The notes under the pieces: generated by a model | Told to the model about the DNA's origin: nothing | The model's input: the letters and a program-made list of their open reading frames with translations, nothing else | Database searches by the model: none | Shown here: positions 61,579-64,000 of the stretch, piece by piece | Layout: every line of letters starts with the position of its first letter | How positions within the stretch are numbered: the first letter of the stretch is position 1 | Made by a program: the position numbers and the translations under genes | Source: Pelagibius sp040217155 | Lineage (GTDB): Bacteria; Pseudomonadota; Alphaproteobacteria; Kiloniellales; Kiloniellaceae | Direction: 5' to 3' | Length of the DNA: 64,000 nucleotides | Assembly: GCA_040217155.1 (NCBI GenBank) | Contig: JAVJNS010000035.1 | Location: 124,001 to 188,000 of the forward strand

Positions 61579-62798
61579 GCAGCCTGTTCCTCGAGCTTGG
61601 CGATGAGATACCGTGACGTTTCCTCGGCGCCGTCCAGGCTAAGCCGGAACCTGTGGTCCGCGTTGCCCAGCGCCAACGCGCTTGCGATGCCCTCGGCCAG
61701 ATTATCCGGCGTGAGTCCTGCTTCATCGACGACGGCAATGAGGCCATGTTCGGCAAGCACCTTGGCGCGGTGGGTCTGTTCGGTCTCGCTGCCGCCGGCA
61801 AAAGGCACCACCACACCGGGCAGTCCGGCGGCCAGAATTTCCATCACGGTGTTGTAGCCGCCCTGGCTGATCGACAATCTCGCGCGGGTCAGCAGCTCGG
61901 CGAAATCGGGGCGCGCGCGCTCCACGATGACGCCGGCGGGCGCCGCCCTCGAGAGCGCGCGAAACTCCGTTTCCGGCAGGTTGGGGCCGATCAAAAGACG
62001 CCAGGACGCATCGGAGAGGGGCGACAGCGGCCGCGCCGCCAAGGCGGCGCGCAGCAGGGCATTTCCAACCGCCCCGCCGCCGGCGGAGACAATCACCTCG
62101 CCGCTGCCCGGCTGATCCGGGTCCGCCGTCCCGTCCCTGGCCCGCGCCCTGTCCCCGGCCCGCACCCTGTCGGCCACCCTGCCGGCTTCGGTGACGTATC
62201 CGGTATAGTGCAGCCGCTCGGCCATGACGGTGCACTCCGGGAAGCTGTCCTCAAGGCGATAGAACGCCGGATCGCCGTGCACGAAGAGAAGATCGAACTG
62301 GCGCGTGAAGCGGTCCACCATCCAGGCTGCCTTCTTGTCGCACTCCGGCCGGTTGACGATGTCACGCAGGGAGCAGGCGATGAGAACCGACGGATCCTCA
62401 CTGCGCGCGGCATCGATAAGGGGCTCCAGTTCGAAACGCATCTTGCGTCGGCCGAAAGGATAGAGCTCGGTCATCACGACCCGGGGGCGACAACGCCTGT
62501 AAACGTCCAGCAGCAGGGCCCGGCGGCGCGCCTTCCAGGCGTCGTCGATCGGCTGGTCGTTCTCGTCCAGAATGACGGCAAAGGTCTCGTCCCGGCTCCG
62601 GGCTGGCGGCAGTTGGACCGCCTCGATCTCCTCCAGCCCAAGGCCTTTGACCGGCAGCCCGCCGGTCACGAGAACCACTTTCATGCCGCTGCGCTGGAAG
62701 GCGCGCGCCAACACGGCGGCGCGGCGGACATGGCCGATGCCGAGCAGGTGCTGCACGTAGAGCAACACGTCATAGCGACCCGTCAGGGGGTCTGGCAT
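61575..62798 (-). CDS. glycosyltransferase, MurG/GT28-like
   Basis: 407 aa. The N-terminal domain starts YDVLLYVQHLLGIGHVRRAAVLARAFQ, with the glycine/His loop of GT-B enzymes. The C-terminal domain has SQGGYNTVMEILAAGLPGVVVPFAGGSETEQTHRA, the UDP-sugar binding signature of MurG-like transferases. It is not MurG itself by length and divergence. A low-complexity Arg/Asp stretch lies near residues 208-225. Overlaps the phosphatase by 16 bases. Confidence 0.85.
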   Translation of the reverse strand: MPDPLTGRYDVLLYVQHLLGIGHVRRAAVLARAFQRSGMKVVLVTGGLPVKGLGLEEIEAVQLPPARSRDETFAVILDENDQPIDDAWKARRRALLLDVYRRCRPRVVMTELYPFGRRKMRFELEPLIDAARSEDPSVLIACSLRDIVNRPECDKKAAWMVDRFTRQFDLLFVHGDPAFYRLEDSFPECTVMAERLHYTGYVTEAGRVADRVRAGDRARARDGTADPDQPGSGEVIVSAGGGAVGNALLRAALAARPLSPLSDASWRLLIGPNLPETEFRALSRAAPAGVIVERARPDFAELLTRARLSISQGGYNTVMEILAAGLPGVVVPFAGGSETEQTHRAKVLAEHGLIAVVDEAGLTPDNLAEGIASALALGNADHRFRLSLDGAEETSRYLIAKLEEQAA

Positions 62799-63385
62799 GA
62801 GGCCTCCAGCGGAATATTCAGAGTTTCGACGGCGGGCCGCCCGTCCGGCGACAAGGTGAAGCCCTGGGCGCAGCCGTTGCGCAGCTTCACAGATGGTCTG
62901 GCGCGCATGTCCCAGCCACTGGCCAGGGCATAGACCGCACGGATGACGCCTTTGTGAGTCACCGCAACGACCGTCCCGGCATCCTGGGCCAGGTCGGACA
63001 GCAGCGGCAGGATGCGTTGCTGAAGGTCGCGCGGGCTTTCGCCCCCGGGCGGGCGAAAATCGAGGCCGCGAGCCTCGTTATCCGCCATCTCAGTCCCCAG
63101 ATTTCCGCGCAGTTCAGCCAGGATTTTGCCTTCCCAGTCCCCCCAGTCGGTTTCGATCAGGCGCACCTCGTCCGGGACCGCGGCGCCGTGCAGGATTTCG
63201 GCGGTCTGCCGCGCCCGGGCCAGCGGACTGCTCAGCCAGCGGGCTTGCCGTGCCGCTGCCGGCAGGGTCCAGGCCGCCACTGTGGCGCGCCCTGCCGGTG
63301 ACAGCGGCGGGTCGCTGCGTCCCTGAATGCGTCCGTCTTCATTCCAAGCCGTAGGGCCGTGACGGATGAGCAGCAGTCGCCTCAC
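62783..63385 (-). CDS. histidine phosphatase family protein
   Basis: 200 aa. RHGPTAWNEDGRIQG at residues 8-22 is the phosphohistidine signature and AVTHKGVIRAVYAL the second catalytic His block. ETDWGDWEGKILAEL is the family acid motif. Operon context with two glycosyltransferases and a deacetylase suggests it acts on a phosphorylated sugar intermediate, as an inference. It overlaps the glycosyltransferase downstream by 16 bases and the upstream one by four. Confidence 0.85.
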   Translation of the reverse strand: MRRLLLIRHGPTAWNEDGRIQGRSDPPLSPAGRATVAAWTLPAAARQARWLSSPLARARQTAEILHGAAVPDEVRLIETDWGDWEGKILAELRGNLGTEMADNEARGLDFRPPGGESPRDLQQRILPLLSDLAQDAGTVVAVTHKGVIRAVYALASGWDMRARPSVKLRNGCAQGFTLSPDGRPAVETLNIPLEASCQTP

Positions 63386-64000
63386 CGCCGCCTCGCCGTA
63401 TCCAGGATTGCGCTCAGGCGCTGCGCCGCGGCGGGCAGGCTGTGATGTTCGGCAACGACACCGGGCGCTCTCTCGCCCATGGCAATGCGGCTGGCTTTTT
63501 GCGACAGCATTTCGCGGACGCTGGCCGCGAAGGTGGCCAGGCCCGGGTCGCTCAAATATCCGGTCATGCCTTCGGCGACCACGGTCTCGACGCCAGGGTT
63601 GCGTCCGGCGATGACCGGAACGCCGGCGGCCTGCGCCTCCAACAAAGCCATACCGAAAGCTTCGTTGACGGCCGGCCAGACCAGCAAATCACAGGCGCTA
63701 TAGAGCGCCGGCATGACCTCGGGCTGCACCAAGCCGAGGAAGCGCACCCGCGCCGGCATGGCCCAGGCGAAGGCCTGCACCACTTCATCGTAGGCCTGGC
63801 CCGCACCGGCCACGACGAGCTGCCAGGGCATGTCCGGAATGGCGCGCAGGGCCTGGGCCAGGATCTGGTAAGACTCCAACTTGTCGCCGGGTCGCATCAT
63901 GGCGGCCGCGAGCAGCCAGGGCTGGTCCGGATCGAGGTGCTGCTCGCTGGCCAGAACTGCACGGTAGTCGTCGCGCAGGGGGCGCACCGCTTCGAAGGGC
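63382..64000 (-). CDS. glycosyltransferase family 4 C-terminal domain (partial)
   Basis: The C-terminal ~206 residues of a GT-B enzyme that continues past the window edge. The GTG at 63987 is probably internal, since PFEAVRPLRDD precedes it in frame. Diagnostic features are the E-rich loop NEAFGMALLEAQAAGVPVIAGRNPGVETVVAEG and AGAGQAYDEVVQAF, typical of GT4 nucleotide-sugar binding. It is the furthest upstream gene of the operon visible here. Confidence 0.85.
   Translation of the reverse strand, partial: PFEAVRPLRDDYRAVLASEQHLDPDQPWLLAAAMMRPGDKLESYQILAQALRAIPDMPWQLVVAGAGQAYDEVVQAFAWAMPARVRFLGLVQPEVMPALYSACDLLVWPAVNEAFGMALLEAQAAGVPVIAGRNPGVETVVAEGMTGYLSDPGLATFAASVREMLSQKASRIAMGERAPGVVAEHHSLPAAAQRLSAILDTARRR

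Overview
The window looks like the replication-origin region of an alphaproteobacterial chromosome, most likely a high-GC member of the Rhodospirillales/Kiloniellales type; I cannot fix the genus. The basis is gene order (hisBHAFE, hslVU, smr, mltA, timA, fxsA, secB, dnaQ, coaE, aroE, maf, ppsR | hemE, hemH, hemJ, rho, mnmE, mnmG, rsmG, parA, parB, holA, lptE, leuS), the adjacency of ppsR and hemE that marks oriC in Caulobacter and Rickettsia, and two exact parS sites. No rRNA, tRNA, CRISPR array, insertion sequence or prophage gene was seen.

Layout. 0-9.3 kb: tail of a YifB/ComM-like gene, an acetyltransferase, a hydrolase, a leftward his operon with an acetyltransferase gene inside it, divergent hslVU, and a leftward GFA-XRE-PAS cluster. 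9.4-13.8 kb: Smr protein, the LutABC lactate oxidation system and a lower-GC lipoprotein. 13.9-21.4 kb: envelope and housekeeping genes (mltA, timA, fxsA, secB, dnaQ, coaE, aroE, maf, ppsR). 21.4-21.8 kb: predicted oriC. 21.8-26.0 kb: haem genes and rho with an intrinsic terminator. 26.0-30.8 kb: leftward redox and repair genes. 30.9-37.7 kb: mnmE, mnmG, rsmG, parA, parB, with parS sites before mnmG and inside rsmG. 37.7-43.9 kb: leftward holA, lptE, leuS, a DUF3576 lipoprotein and a porin. 44.3-46.7 kb: two tandem sulfotransferases and yggS. 46.7-50.4 kb: leftward envelope genes, an unrecognised 326-aa protein and ribA. 50.6-56 kb: esterase, CenR-like response regulator, MFS transporter, MBL hydrolase and a membrane adenylate cyclase. 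56-60.1 kb: Opp/Dpp-type ABC importer with fused ATPases and no binding protein. 60.3-64 kb: a tightly overlapping leftward glycan-type operon that runs off the window.

Most of the window is conserved core. The parts most worth a second look are the compact glycosyltransferase/phosphatase/deacetylase operon, the tandem sulfotransferases, the acetyltransferase inside the his operon, a possibly leaderless heat-shock hslV transcript, parS placed within a coding sequence, and a class III cyclase whose usual transition-state Arg reads as Lys. I see no clear-cut new defence or mobile system.
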